64,000 nucleotides of DNA from 2-01-FULL-49-17 sp035549275. Lineage in GTDB: Bacteria > Patescibacteriota > Minisyncoccia > 2-02-FULL-40-12 > GWA2-44-9. Made by a program: the position numbers and the translations under genes. Below the pieces are notes generated by a model that made no database searches, was not told the origin of the DNA, and saw only the letters and a list, made by a program, of their open reading frames with translations. Positions 22,750-32,422 of this stretch are shown piece after piece (position 1 is the stretch's first letter; every line of letters begins with the position of its first letter). Where the stretch lies: assembly GCA_035549275.1 (NCBI GenBank), contig DASZRH010000030.1, forward strand, positions 3,255 to 67,254. The letters run 5' to 3'.

Positions 22750-23829
22750 TTACTCCCCGCTTACCTTGATAGCGTATAAGCTGTGGTCGGATTGGTTTAC
22801 GATAATCAGAAAATCCTGGAGATGAGACAGAAATACTCGTTCGCCGGAAATAATCACATTTGAAGAAATGGTTTGTGAAGCGCCGGTTGCCAGATCAAGC
22901 CGGGTAACCGAGGTTTCTCCTTTGGTGTCCACCAGGCAAAACGCCGCACCGCCGTTGAGGGTCGGCGCGCATAGCGCGGCATCAACGGAGAGAGGAAGAT
23001 TTATTTGGCTTTTGTCGGTGAGATTGTAGCGGGCCAAGACCGGATAGCCATCTTTTTCGACCGAGTAGATAAAACCGGACCCATCAGGAATCCAGACTAC
23101 ACCCAAGCTTGTCTGGCCTTCCAATATTTTTGTTAAGTCTCCGTTAGTGGCCAGAAGGTATAGATCGCTGGTGCCGTCGGCATTGGGTACCGTCAGGGCA
23201 AGCGTGTCCGGATTCGGCCAGGCGATCGAAAAGCGATCAAGCCGGGTCTTTAAAATCGTCCGAGCATATTGGTCCCCCGGTGCGCCGGTGGTAATAATCG
23301 TTTCGTCGTTTATCTTTCTGACGGCGGCGATAGAACTGCCGTCGGGCGAAAAGGCCGCATCAAGAACATTGGTCCCCATGCTGAATGCGCGGCCGGTGCC
23401 GTAGCTGTAATATTTAAACTCGGTTGCTTTTGCGGTCGTGAAAATCGTCATCACCTGCTGGCGGTCAGGCGACCAAATGACGCGGCTTAGCTGCGGCAGA
23501 ATCGCCGTCGAGATATTTGTGTTTTGCCGCGTCACAATATCAGCTTTGGTGGCAATGCCGGTATCGGCTTGGTAATAGAGAACGCTTTCGCTGGCAATAT
23601 CACTGACCGGAGAGATCGTTTCTTTTTCAGAGAGCTGGAACAGTCCCTGGGGCACAATCGTCTGACCCGTCGAGCCGGCGAGGTTTTGGAACCGGTCCAA
23701 AATACTTCCCTTTTGGGCAGCGCCGGCGTCTGATTTTAATCCCGATTGAATAAGGATATAGCCGGCCAAAAAAGAAAGCAGCGAAGCGGTTAAAATACTG
23801 AAAGCCAGAATTTGTTTTGGAATCTTCAT
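22750..23829 (-). CDS. Membrane-anchored beta-propeller-like protein
   Basis: Unnamed. The 359-residue product has one N-terminal membrane anchor (about 8-28) and an extracytoplasmic region with repeated WD40/TolB-like strands, such as RVIWSPDRQQVM, DAAFSPDGSSIAAV, SIAWPNPDTLAL and GVVWIPDGSGFIYSV. These predict a beta-propeller. It is the last gene of the minus-strand secretion cluster (promoter near 31994), separated from the next gene upstream by 3 bases. It may be a surface scaffold of that machine; no enzymatic motif is visible. Confidence 0.75.
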   Translation of the reverse strand: MKIPKQILAFSILTASLLSFLAGYILIQSGLKSDAGAAQKGSILDRFQNLAGSTGQTIVPQGLFQLSEKETISPVSDIASESVLYYQADTGIATKADIVTRQNTNISTAILPQLSRVIWSPDRQQVMTIFTTAKATEFKYYSYGTGRAFSMGTNVLDAAFSPDGSSIAAVRKINDETIITTGAPGDQYARTILKTRLDRFSIAWPNPDTLALTVPNADGTSDLYLLATNGDLTKILEGQTSLGVVWIPDGSGFIYSVEKDGYPVLARYNLTDKSQINLPLSVDAALCAPTLNGGAAFCLVDTKGETSVTRLDLATGASQTISSNVIISGERVFLSHLQDFLIIVNQSDHSLYAIKVSGE

Positions 23830-23832
23830 AAA

Positions 23833-24336
23833 TTAAATTCTGCTGGCAATACCGGCGGTGTGAGCAATTTGTTCAGCTTTTGCCGCAATATGCTGAATGG
23901 TTTTGCTGCGCGACTTGATGAATGCGTACACTAACGCGATTAAGTCCAGTGGAAAGTCGCCGATAAACGGGACCGCGTCTATAACCAGCGATATATCCCA
24001 GAGAATTCGCGCTTCACGCATGGATTTTCGATATTTCCGGGTAAGAAAGAACAAAATAACGCTGATTCCCACATCTGCCACCCAGCATATCACGGTTACA
24101 ATCAAACCAACGGCCGTGGCCGCAGCGGCAGTGCCGACCCAGGCCAAGGCCAGCTGGATAAGAATGAGGAAAAATGAAGCTATGAATACAAGCCAACCCA
24201 TGCGTTTTATGGCGGGCTGGCTTTCGGCCGCGGCGGCATCCGCCGCAGCCTCCTGGGCCCGCAGCATCTCCAGTTGAGATTGCTGCCAGGTCTCCTGGTC
24301 ATCAATCAATTGTGGGTCAGTGGATGCGTCAGCCAT
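23833..24336 (-). CDS. Membrane protein of the VirB4-like cluster
   Basis: Unrecognised 167-residue protein. An Ala/Glu-rich soluble N-terminus (about 1-45) is followed by two strong membrane helices (about 48-70 and 73-97), a basic loop, and a hydrophobic re-entrant or third helix. The start at 24336 leaves 2 bases after the VirB4-like stop; an upstream start would overlap it. Tight packing with the VirB4-like gene suggests a subunit of the same complex. Confidence 0.7.
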   Translation of the reverse strand: MADASTDPQLIDDQETWQQSQLEMLRAQEAAADAAAAESQPAIKRMGWLVFIASFFLILIQLALAWVGTAAAATAVGLIVTVICWVADVGISVILFFLTRKYRKSMREARILWDISLVIDAVPFIGDFPLDLIALVYAFIKSRSKTIQHIAAKAEQIAHTAGIASRI

Positions 24337-24338
24337 GG

Positions 24339-26096
24339 CTATTTTTGTAATCCGGCCCATTCTTCCTTGGCCTTCTCAATCTCAAGGATCTGGCGCGGAT
24401 CCGACGTGATGATCTGATCTTCGGCGTAGGATGCAACGACACGGATACCGATATGGTTCTGACCCAAGAAGAAGAGGCCAAAGCCAACGCGAGCCTCCAG
24501 AAGATAAAATTTCTCTGAATCGGTTAGATTGAACGTCTGCTGGACCACGTCAATCGCGGCTGGTGACTGTTTCATCAGCATCTGAATCGAAGAGTTAGTC
24601 AAAATTGTCTTGCCTTGCGGACTGGCCAGGAAGTCTGGAATATCTTGAGAAATGGTCGTCAGACCGGCGTAATATTTACGGGCCCGTTTGGCGATATTGG
24701 AGAGGAAATTCGCTCCAATCTCATATTTCATGAGCCACCAGGCCTCATCCACGATCAAGATGCGTTTTTTGAGAGTGCGGCGAACGGTAACCCAGATAAA
24801 GTTCAAAATCAGATACATCGCTAATGGCCGGAGCTCTTCTTCCATGTCTCGGATGCTGAACACGACGAGCTGATTGTCGAGTGGGACGTTGGTTGGCTGG
24901 TTTAGGAAACCGGAAAACGTGCCTTGGGTGTATTTTTTCAGCCGCGTCGCCATTGATTCGGCGCCCTGCAGCCCTTCGAGAATATTCTGAAGGTCGGAAA
25001 GAACCGGCGGCGAAGCGCGGGAAAAATCTGAATCTGGCGTAATGTCCTTGATAGCATACGTCTGGATTAGCGCTTCATCGAGGATCGCTTCTTCTTCCGG
25101 CGTCAGTTTCTCGAAGATAAGCTTTAAGAGGCCGGTTAAATCCAGAATATGCGACTTGAACACGTCAGCCGGCGATTCCCCTTCTTTGGGTACCGGCAAA
25201 TCAAACGGATTGATATGCTGATCGGAATTGACTGAAATTTTGACCGTGGAGCCGCCGACGGTATCGGAAAGATATTTGTACTCGTCTTCAGGATCAATGA
25301 TCAGCACTTGGGTGCCGAAGATTAAGCTGCGGAGAATTTCCAATTTAACGGTGTAGCTCTTGCCGCCGCCGGATTTGCCGAACACGACGGCATTCGCGTT
25401 TTCCAAGTTAAAGCGGTCAAAGAGGACCAACGAGTTGTTGTGGGTATTGATGCCGTACAAAATGCCGCTGTTGGAGGTCAAATCGAATGAAACAAACGGA
25501 AACAGCGAGGCCAGCGGTTCCGTGTTCAACGATGTGTGGACGGTCAGACGGTCGTCGTCGATCGGAAGCGTTGAATTAAACCCTTCCAGCATTCGGAATG
25601 TGGCCGGCTTGGCCATGACCAGCTGGTATTCCAGCAGGCCTTTGAGTTTGGCTTCGGTTTCATCCAAGTCCTTGATCGAGTTTTCGTAGATAGTGATATA
25701 GATGCCGAGCTCGAAGAATTTGTCGGTTCCCTGCTGGAGCTTGTCGCGCAGGGCTTCAATGTCCTGCATGGCGGTTTCCAGAATCGGATCCCGAACTTTG
25801 CCCTTAGCAGCTTCTTCCATCGCTTGGGCCTGGAGTCGAGCCAGCTGATCGCGGAGCTGCTTCAGGACCGTCACCGTGCTTTTTGGATGGACAAAGAATG
25901 AAATATCCAATACCCGATCCAGGTTAATGATCGGCGAGAACCAGCTGGTGTTTAGATACCGCGGATAGGTGGCCAAAAAAATGGTTCGGGCATACTTGGG
26001 CCCCAGCTGGAGATAGTTGCTGGAAACCGAAAGCGCCGCCGGAGCCAGCTGATCGCGGATATCAGGTGCAGATGGTTGGGTGGGAGTATTTGCCAT
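24339..26096 (-). CDS. VirB4/TraC-like secretion ATPase
   Basis: Energises type IV secretion or conjugation-type machines from the cytoplasmic face. The 585-residue product has an N-terminal region similar to the VirB4 regulatory part and the C-terminal RecA-like core with Walker A GKSGGGKSY (about 240-248). Walker B is RILIVDEAWWLM with the family's DEAWW, followed by the KRARKYYAGLTTISQD segment. The gene order PrgI, TraC N-terminal protein, VirB4 is typical of chromosomal clusters in Patescibacteria and some Firmicutes. No VirD4 coupling protein or relaxase is in the window, so secretion rather than conjugation is possible. Confidence 0.9.
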   Translation of the reverse strand: MANTPTQPSAPDIRDQLAPAALSVSSNYLQLGPKYARTIFLATYPRYLNTSWFSPIINLDRVLDISFFVHPKSTVTVLKQLRDQLARLQAQAMEEAAKGKVRDPILETAMQDIEALRDKLQQGTDKFFELGIYITIYENSIKDLDETEAKLKGLLEYQLVMAKPATFRMLEGFNSTLPIDDDRLTVHTSLNTEPLASLFPFVSFDLTSNSGILYGINTHNNSLVLFDRFNLENANAVVFGKSGGGKSYTVKLEILRSLIFGTQVLIIDPEDEYKYLSDTVGGSTVKISVNSDQHINPFDLPVPKEGESPADVFKSHILDLTGLLKLIFEKLTPEEEAILDEALIQTYAIKDITPDSDFSRASPPVLSDLQNILEGLQGAESMATRLKKYTQGTFSGFLNQPTNVPLDNQLVVFSIRDMEEELRPLAMYLILNFIWVTVRRTLKKRILIVDEAWWLMKYEIGANFLSNIAKRARKYYAGLTTISQDIPDFLASPQGKTILTNSSIQMLMKQSPAAIDVVQQTFNLTDSEKFYLLEARVGFGLFFLGQNHIGIRVVASYAEDQIITSDPRQILEIEKAKEEWAGLQK

Positions 26097-26103
26097 ATAA
26101 GAA

Positions 26104-26748
26104 TTAAACAGCGGGCTGCTCCGGCGGCGCTACGCGCCGTTCGCCGGGGTTGTACAGTCCATAGTACACGTCCATTAATTCGGCTTGTTCCAGCAACTTT
26201 ACCTTCAAACCAAGACTGATCAAACCATCCATCACCAATTCGGTGCGCTGCATCAGCTGGACGCGGTATTTTTCCAACTCTTCGGGATTGATCCGCTTGA
26301 TGACGCCGCCGGGATTAAAGATGCTCTGGAAACTTTTCAAAATACCGGACTTAGACGGTGTTTCGTAGATATAGAACGGGAGGACGACGTAAAATTTCTT
26401 GGACATGATATTGGAGAGTTCCAGCAATTCTTTGACGAACTTCGCATATTCGACGGCTTGGATTTTCAGCAGCTCATTCTGGGTGTTGTCGGCCGCTGTA
26501 TCTAAGGTTTTGATGTATTCATCCATATTCAACTGCCGCGAATTGACGACGATCTGAAGCGGAAAATCAATCGAATTCAGAAAGTTCTGGAAATTGCCGA
26601 GAATGCCCATCTGCTCCCCTTCCGAGCGGAGCTCAAAGTTGATGGCCGAGACTTCAATGACGGCCCGAAGCGATCCGTTGGTCAGCAAGACCACGTTCCC
26701 TTGGATATCTGCGATCTCAACCAGATTTTTGGTGGAAAGATTAGCCAT
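26104..26748 (-). CDS. TraC-type N-terminal domain protein
   Basis: The 214-residue product matches the stand-alone N-terminal part of TraC/VirB4 proteins: VEIADIQGNVVLLTNGSLRAVIEVSA at the start, then IVVNSRQLNMDEY and a FYVVLPFYIYE segment. It lacks any ATPase motif. Splitting of the N-terminal domain from the ATPase, encoded immediately downstream, is the interesting point; the two products likely associate. Start 26748 overlaps the PrgI-family gene by 8 bases. A longer reading would lie wholly inside that gene. Confidence 0.78.
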   Translation of the reverse strand: MANLSTKNLVEIADIQGNVVLLTNGSLRAVIEVSAINFELRSEGEQMGILGNFQNFLNSIDFPLQIVVNSRQLNMDEYIKTLDTAADNTQNELLKIQAVEYAKFVKELLELSNIMSKKFYVVLPFYIYETPSKSGILKSFQSIFNPGGVIKRINPEELEKYRVQLMQRTELVMDGLISLGLKVKLLEQAELMDVYYGLYNPGERRVAPPEQPAV

Positions 26749-27061
26749 TGCGTTTGGTTTGGGTAAGGTAGTTGGGAGTCTGCTCTTCCGGCTGGAAAAG
26801 GTATTTCTTTTGGCCGAAGGTGAAGGCAATCGCATTGGCGACGTAGTTGATGAGCGGCATGTCGTCGATCTTCAAAAACGCGAACGCGAGCGATATGGCG
26901 GCGACGGGAATGGCGATCAAGATCGCCCAGATGCTGTGGCTGATGCTGAATATCAGAAACAGAACGGTCCCGCCGGCGGCAATCCACAAAAACTGTTTGA
27001 GCGTGAACGGCCCGACGATATTGATCTCCGTCTGGATGAATTGTGGAATCTGGAAACGCAT
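26741..27061 (-). CDS. PrgI-family membrane protein
   Basis: The 106-residue product begins MRFQIPQFIQTEINIVGPFT, the PrgI-family opening, followed by two membrane helices (about 24-40 and 44-62) and a basic C-terminal tail. PrgI-type proteins are VirB3-like partners of VirB4 in Gram-positive-type secretion systems. Its ATG shares a base with the preceding gene's stop and it overlaps the TraC-N gene by 8 bases. Confidence 0.85.
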   Translation of the reverse strand: MRFQIPQFIQTEINIVGPFTLKQFLWIAAGGTVLFLIFSISHSIWAILIAIPVAAISLAFAFLKIDDMPLINYVANAIAFTFGQKKYLFQPEEQTPNYLTQTKRNG

Positions 27062-29481
27062 TAGGATTGATTTTTGTCTCTTAAGTTTACCACGTTATTC
27101 GGATTTATGGTTGCGGACGGCGGTTTGGGTGGCTTAATCGGGGTCATCGGCTCAATCCGAGGGAAATATCGAGGTGCTACTCGCGTTGATGCTTGTGGCC
27201 CCTGCGGAGTTGAAGCACGGGGATTTGAATTTTGCTCTGTATTCTCTTCTTCATCTTCCTCCTCTTCCTCGATCGTGCTTTGAGTAATTTGAGAAGATCG
27301 TGGGACTACTGTGCCGGGCGGTTGGCCAGGAATCCCAAATCCGATCGGCTGTCTATATGTCCCCGATCCTCGTCCAGAACGTGCCTGCTGGTTCGGTGTC
27401 GATTGTTGGCTGCCGACCGCATTGACGGATTGTCTTTGTTGATTAGCGTTTGCTTGGTTCGGCTGATTGGTTTGGGCGAAGTTATTTTTGGGTGCCACAC
27501 TTTCTAGAATTAACAACTTATCACTGTTGCCCTGCTCATTGAGGATCTTTTCAAGATTGTCTCTTAGGTTTTTGCGGGTTTTATACGAGACGTTTGAGTC
27601 AGTGATCTTGTGTTTAAGGGATGCTTGGAACTCAAGTGTTTTCCAAAGGTCATCTGGCATTGCAGCGATATTCTTGGCTTCTGTATCAAGCGATTTTCTG
27701 ATTGCACCTAATTTTGTCATCGCAACAGTTTTGGATCCAGTCTTGTATATGGGTTGACCAGCGGCATCGGTAAGTGGTTTTCCTGTAGCGTCTTTTTCTG
27801 GTTCAGGCTGTTCAAGTATGTTGTTATTTTTCTTAAAGTCATAGACGAGGTCAGGACGCAACTTGCCGAAATCCTCCAAAAACTTCTTTGTTTCAGGGGA
27901 CTGGACGCCGCCCAGGATACTGGCTGCCTTGTTTAAATCCTCCTCTTTCAAACCAGCCGCCATCTTGGCATCCCCCGCTACATATCGGAGCATCTCTCGG
28001 CGCGCGGGCGTGAGTGTCGGATAGTTCAAAGAGTCATTGAGCGCAATGGATTTAAGATTTTTGATGCCGTCAAACTTAGCGTCCTTTGCCGTCTTCACCA
28101 GATCGTTAATGGCATAGGGATTTCCGCGGAGCTGCCGCAGTGTTTCTTCAAACATTGTGCCATCCATACCACCCTTTTCGAGTAAAAGTTTTCGGTACGC
28201 ATACCCCTCTGAACTGGCCGCAGATTTTGAAGCAAGCGTTCGAAGCTGGTTAATGTCAATGCGGCCAGTATTATAATCATTTTCTGCTTTTGAATAAGCG
28301 ACTTTGGCGTTTTCAGTAAACTGTCTTTGGGTCCTGAATGGCCATTGGCCAGCCACAGCAGCCCTCTGGCGCTCAAGCCCCTCTTGTCCCCCGTAGATCT
28401 TATTAAGGTATTTATTCTGAAATCCTTGTTTCTGGAATTGTTCCCTTCTTTTATTGTAAGCATACTGATAAGAATCTAAGGAACCGCCGCCCGGAAGTGG
28501 TATTCTTTTAACTAGATTAGTAGCCCAGCCCACGCCTTTTTTGAACGTATTGTCTCCGGTCCAGGCGGTTGTTAGTTGCATGGCCCAGACTGCGCCCATT
28601 ACCAGCATGACAGCAGCGAAGATGTAGAAGAAAAGTAAGCTGAACGAAGCGCTGTTTGTGAGACCAGCAATAAGTCCTTTATCTAGAGCACTTTGAGAAT
28701 CACTGGCGATCTTGAAACCGATTTGTTTTGTAATCTCGCCTCTTTGTGAAAGGAAAAAGAGGGTCAGGTACAAGAAAAAGAGATAAACCGGCAAGAACAG
28801 ATTCCACCCAAAGAACATTCCCCACCAACGATAGAATTGTTTCTGTGTTCCCGGCAAAATATTCGCCATCCAGGCCAATGGTGAAATAATGAGGAGTCCC
28901 CAAATGACAAAGATGCGAATAACCGCAAAAAAGGTAGCCACCAAAATGCTGAACAAAAACATCGCGCTGATCACGAGGCGCATAATGGCAGAGATTGCGC
29001 CAGCCGAAAAGACGTCAATGTCATAGATACTGCCGCTATCCCCCGGGGTCAATCCCACCAAACTTGTCGGACTCAAATATTGCCCGAGTTTATCAGCGGG
29101 ATTGCCGATTGCTGCCAGAAATACATTCGTAAGCACTTGGCACGCATCGATTACGAGCCCCCCCAATACCAGACTGAAATTAATGAGAACGGCGACGATA
29201 AGAAAACGGACAATCATTTTTTGAAATGAATATTTGGAAGAGTCAAAAATCGTTGCAAACGCCATCCAGATCAGCAACACGACAAACAGCATATTTGAAA
29301 AATTCCGGAGAATCGTCCAGGTGCCGGTAATCACGGGCATATCATTAAACGCCCGAAGATAAAGAGCGAAATTAAATACTCGAAGAACGACCGAAATGAG
29401 CTGAATAATAATACTATTCAGCGAAGTGATTAAGAATGTTATGACTGTCCCTAGGCTCGTAAGTGAACTAAAAATATCCAT
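27061..29481 (-). CDS. Polytopic VirB6/TrbL-like membrane protein
   Basis: The 806-residue product has about seven to eight membrane helices in the first 310 residues (including LISVVLRVFNFALYLRAF, VLLIWMAFATIF, IFVIWGLLIISPLAWM and LLFFYIFAAVMLVMG). A long soluble C-terminal half of about 490 residues follows, ending in a disordered Gln/Pro/Asn region with an acidic run near residue 730. The pattern fits VirB6/TrbL channel components with an extended cytoplasmic tail. It sits between the secreted proteins and PrgI. Its 3' third is lower in GC than the neighbours. Confidence 0.75.
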   Translation of the reverse strand: MDIFSSLTSLGTVITFLITSLNSIIIQLISVVLRVFNFALYLRAFNDMPVITGTWTILRNFSNMLFVVLLIWMAFATIFDSSKYSFQKMIVRFLIVAVLINFSLVLGGLVIDACQVLTNVFLAAIGNPADKLGQYLSPTSLVGLTPGDSGSIYDIDVFSAGAISAIMRLVISAMFLFSILVATFFAVIRIFVIWGLLIISPLAWMANILPGTQKQFYRWWGMFFGWNLFLPVYLFFLYLTLFFLSQRGEITKQIGFKIASDSQSALDKGLIAGLTNSASFSLLFFYIFAAVMLVMGAVWAMQLTTAWTGDNTFKKGVGWATNLVKRIPLPGGGSLDSYQYAYNKRREQFQKQGFQNKYLNKIYGGQEGLERQRAAVAGQWPFRTQRQFTENAKVAYSKAENDYNTGRIDINQLRTLASKSAASSEGYAYRKLLLEKGGMDGTMFEETLRQLRGNPYAINDLVKTAKDAKFDGIKNLKSIALNDSLNYPTLTPARREMLRYVAGDAKMAAGLKEEDLNKAASILGGVQSPETKKFLEDFGKLRPDLVYDFKKNNNILEQPEPEKDATGKPLTDAAGQPIYKTGSKTVAMTKLGAIRKSLDTEAKNIAAMPDDLWKTLEFQASLKHKITDSNVSYKTRKNLRDNLEKILNEQGNSDKLLILESVAPKNNFAQTNQPNQANANQQRQSVNAVGSQQSTPNQQARSGRGSGTYRQPIGFGIPGQPPGTVVPRSSQITQSTIEEEEEDEEENTEQNSNPRASTPQGPQASTRVAPRYFPRIEPMTPIKPPKPPSATINPNNVVNLRDKNQS

Positions 29482-29484
29482 AGA

Positions 29485-31029
29485 TTATGGGGTGGGTGTT
29501 GGGGTGCTGCAAGTTGCGTTTACGGCAGTGATGATCTCGGTTAGGGGGGTTAAGACATTGTTGCGGGCGGTATTCAAGTCATCGCGGTCTTGGGTAGTCA
29601 TAATATGATCTGGATTCCCGAATACTCCGGTAATATCGTGATACGTAGCAAGCAGAAGATCAATTTGATGGAGGACGCTGTTGATCTGATCAGAATACTG
29701 GGTGCCAGTGGAATCATCTTTCTGGCCGCTTAAGAGGTCAGACATGTCCGAGAATGGATTAGGCCCGGTCAGGCCCGTATCCCCCATAGTGGCGGCGCTG
29801 CTGGAGAAATTGTAGCTGGCCAGTTGCTGATACGTTCTGGTGAGGACGTTCAGAAAACCTGCCTGTGGCGCAGTGGCTGAACATACCGGCGCTGCCGGGT
29901 TATTTGGGTTAGTTCCCGTATCGGTTCCCGTATCGGGATAATTTAGGGTGCTGGTGCCCGCATCGCCGTCGCCGGCTAGGATATTGTCGCCGTCATTGGG
30001 ATTCGATTGGTCAAGCAAGTGATTCAGAAGCTTCACAATTCCAGTGGAAATGAGCGTCCCTAATTCTTGAGTGTTGGCGAGCCAGCTAAATTCGGCATTG
30101 ATGGTTGCGGCCGCATTATCAGCGATATAGCTGCCCGTGGTTTTGATGGATTTATATACGATGCAACTGCCGGCAAAGCTGACTTGGCAACTGTCGGCCT
30201 TGCCGTTGCCGCTGATACCCGTGTATCCTTTTCCTGCCACAGCCTGATTCACATCGGCCGACTGCGCTGCATTGCGCTGTTTTGTGGCTTCGTTGTAGGA
30301 CAAAAGCAAAGCACCGTAGTAGTTGTTTTGCGGCTGGGCAAGGCGAGCAATGGCGTCCCAGCCGCCGGCGCCGGCAAAGTCCTGATCGAATTTAGCGGGA
30401 TCAAATCCGGCTGGCATAGTACAGCCGATATCCGAAGCGAACGAAGTCAAGCTGTCGGTTCGGGTTTTTTGCGAACCGAGTGAGATTTTTTGGTTCGGAC
30501 TTAAGCCAAATACTTTTTTCAGATCGTCGCCGAAATACGGACAGAGTTTCGAAGTGCTCAGCATTGCCCGAAAAACATTCTCGCCTCGATATTGGGCTTG
30601 ATTTTGGAAATTATTCCAATCAGTAACAAACGATGCTCCCCCGTCGCGTCCGCGGGTCTGGATAATGGTGCTAATGTTGCCGCTTAAATTATCGAATATT
30701 TCTCGAGCAATACAGCGGGCAATAATGTCGGTGCGGGTAGTCTTATCTGTAAAAGCGTCTGCAAATTTTTCGGAGTTACTATCATAGACCGGAACAGTCA
30801 ATCCGATCCCGCCTATGCCCGTGAATAAGTTTGTTAATCTTTTCTCCAGGCCTCCAATTTTATTTGTGAGCCAAGGTGCAAGAGATGCCCCAACATAGCA
30901 ACCCGTGAATTTGGTTGCGGTACTGACTACCACGTTTGCCGCTTGAGCTCGCGGAGTCTCAAAAGGAGAAAACATCGTATAGGCGATGGTTGCGATTGAA
31001 AGGCAGATTGAAATGAAGCGCCTGGTCAT
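29485..31029 (-). CDS. Large secreted protein of the secretion cluster
   Basis: No family recognised. The 514-residue product has a signal peptide (hydrophobic core near residues 5-22, cleavage likely after RAQA). An Ala/Gly/Asn-rich body with at least eight cysteines suggests disulfides. Near residues 335-385 an Asp/Thr-rich stretch (DGDNILAGDGDAG, DTGTDTGTNP) could bind calcium or act as a linker. It overlaps the preceding gene by 4 bases (ATGA) and is followed 3 bases later by the VirB6-like gene, so it is probably an extracellular part of the machine. Confidence 0.72.
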   Translation of the reverse strand: MTRRFISICLSIATIAYTMFSPFETPRAQAANVVVSTATKFTGCYVGASLAPWLTNKIGGLEKRLTNLFTGIGGIGLTVPVYDSNSEKFADAFTDKTTRTDIIARCIAREIFDNLSGNISTIIQTRGRDGGASFVTDWNNFQNQAQYRGENVFRAMLSTSKLCPYFGDDLKKVFGLSPNQKISLGSQKTRTDSLTSFASDIGCTMPAGFDPAKFDQDFAGAGGWDAIARLAQPQNNYYGALLLSYNEATKQRNAAQSADVNQAVAGKGYTGISGNGKADSCQVSFAGSCIVYKSIKTTGSYIADNAAATINAEFSWLANTQELGTLISTGIVKLLNHLLDQSNPNDGDNILAGDGDAGTSTLNYPDTGTDTGTNPNNPAAPVCSATAPQAGFLNVLTRTYQQLASYNFSSSAATMGDTGLTGPNPFSDMSDLLSGQKDDSTGTQYSDQINSVLHQIDLLLATYHDITGVFGNPDHIMTTQDRDDLNTARNNVLTPLTEIITAVNATCSTPTPTP

Positions 31030-31937
31030 TGATTGATGTTGAGAAATGAAGTATCGATCTTCTGGTCGGTTAGTGCGGTGCTATAGTCGGTGATGAATGT
31101 GAAGTATTTTTCGTACATGTCCCCGACAGCATCAAGCGCGAATGATGCTTTGATTGGATCGGCGTCACCCATGGAAAGAGCCTGGCAAATATCGCGCATC
31201 TGTTGGACGATGCTTAGGAATTCCGAATCCGTTGGAATCAGCTTTTTGGGCACCGATAGATCAAGGCCTTCATTTAAGATCGAAGTATATTGATTGGCCT
31301 GATCGGCATAAGATTTTTTAATGCTGTCTGTGAAACCGTCGCTTCCGATCGCATCAAGAGTTTGAGATAGGACCGAAGATGTGGAAGAAAATTGGGAACC
31401 AAACTCATTAACAAGTTTAGTGAAAGATTGGAGATATGATTTTTGGTCGTCGGCACCGTCGTTTGCGGTGTGAAGCGAAGCAGGATCGACCGTTTTGCTG
31501 AATAGGTATGTTGCAGAATCAGCGACTGAAGATGTAATATCCGACCACGCCTGGTTGTAATTTTCGCTGTCAGTCTTCAGATCCCCGGCGGCGAGACCGT
31601 CTACGGTAAGACTAGCCAGTTGATCGGTTAAGTTGCCATTCTCGATAAGATCGTTGGGGCCGGGTACGCGCGGATCATGGCCAGAAGCGACTTCTTCCCC
31701 ATCTTTAAAACCGTCGCTATCGGTGTCGGGATCATAGGGGTCAGTGTTCCAAAGCGCTTCTTGAATATTGGAAAGACCATCATGGTCAGGATCATCGTCG
31801 GATGCGCCAATTGAAGCGGTTTGCGAAAGTGTTGGACCCTTGAGAGCCTCGACATGTAAAAATTTAGCAAATTGCCAAACCAAAATCATAGCGGCTCCTG
31901 CCATGATCGCAATGAAAAAAGTAACCTTCTTCGGCAT
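31026..31937 (-). CDS. Membrane-anchored protein with TSP3-type calcium repeats
   Basis: The 303-residue product has one N-terminal membrane segment (about 6-26). Thrombospondin type 3-like calcium loops follow: DDDPDHDGLSNIQEAL and DPYDPDTDSDGFKDGEE (about 46-85). The rest is a helical, Ser/Asp-rich extracellular region. It is the first gene of the cluster, with a TATAAT about 45 bases of leader upstream. A calcium-stabilised surface stalk is the likeliest role, by inference. Confidence 0.8.
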   Translation of the reverse strand: MPKKVTFFIAIMAGAAMILVWQFAKFLHVEALKGPTLSQTASIGASDDDPDHDGLSNIQEALWNTDPYDPDTDSDGFKDGEEVASGHDPRVPGPNDLIENGNLTDQLASLTVDGLAAGDLKTDSENYNQAWSDITSSVADSATYLFSKTVDPASLHTANDGADDQKSYLQSFTKLVNEFGSQFSSTSSVLSQTLDAIGSDGFTDSIKKSYADQANQYTSILNEGLDLSVPKKLIPTDSEFLSIVQQMRDICQALSMGDADPIKASFALDAVGDMYEKYFTFITDYSTALTDQKIDTSFLNINQ

Positions 31938-31988
31938 TATTAATTTGGGATATGCCAGGTGGTAAAAACCAGCTTCTTCCCTAGCTTT

Positions 31989-31994
31989 ATTATA
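31989..31994 (-). promoter_or_regulatory. -10 box of the secretion cluster
   Basis: Minus-strand TATAAT inside TAGTATAAT, giving a leader of about 45 bases to the ATG at 31937. No convincing -35. It is the only promoter-like signal I see for the eight-gene unit running to 22750. Confidence 0.5.
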
Positions 31995-32040
31995 CTACAG
32001 AGTCTATCTGCCGATACCGCCGGGTGTTGATAGTCAGAGC

Positions 32041-32388
32041 TTAGGATGTGCCGACCTTTAAGATGAGGGGGCCGCCACCCACTGGAGTGCAGCCAAAGCC
32101 GCCTGGCTGCAAGCAAACATCGTACCCGCTCGCGATGCCTAAGACCCAATTTCCGCCCCCAAAGATGTTGTAGTATCTATAAAGTGTTGAGGAGCCCGGG
32201 CGGTACATGAAAACGCCCGGCCGTGGCGGCCCTACCGTGATCATCACGTTAAAACTGCATGAGCAAGGAATGCTGCTGATGAGTCTGCCGCCGAATGGTG
32301 TACCAAACGTTGCTGCATCCACGAGACCAGGTAGGAAAAAAGACAGAAAAGACGCCACCAAGAGAAATACAAGAGAAACTCTCCGCAT
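32041..32388 (-). CDS. Small secreted cysteine-containing protein
   Basis: Unrecognised 115-residue protein with a clear signal peptide (MRRVSLVFLLVASFLSFFLPGLVDA). A mature part of about 90 residues is rich in Gly, Pro and Tyr with four cysteines (CSC, then two singly). The compact, disulfide-capable layout suggests an exported adhesin or pilus-associated factor. It lies upstream of and in the same orientation as the secretion cluster, with its own gap of about 100 bases. Confidence 0.65.
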   Translation of the reverse strand: MRRVSLVFLLVASFLSFFLPGLVDAATFGTPFGGRLISSIPCSCSFNVMITVGPPRPGVFMYRPGSSTLYRYYNIFGGGNWVLGIASGYDVCLQPGGFGCTPVGGGPLILKVGTS

Positions 32389-32422
32389 ACCCCTATTATA
32401 CCACTGTTTTTAGTGTCGGCGG

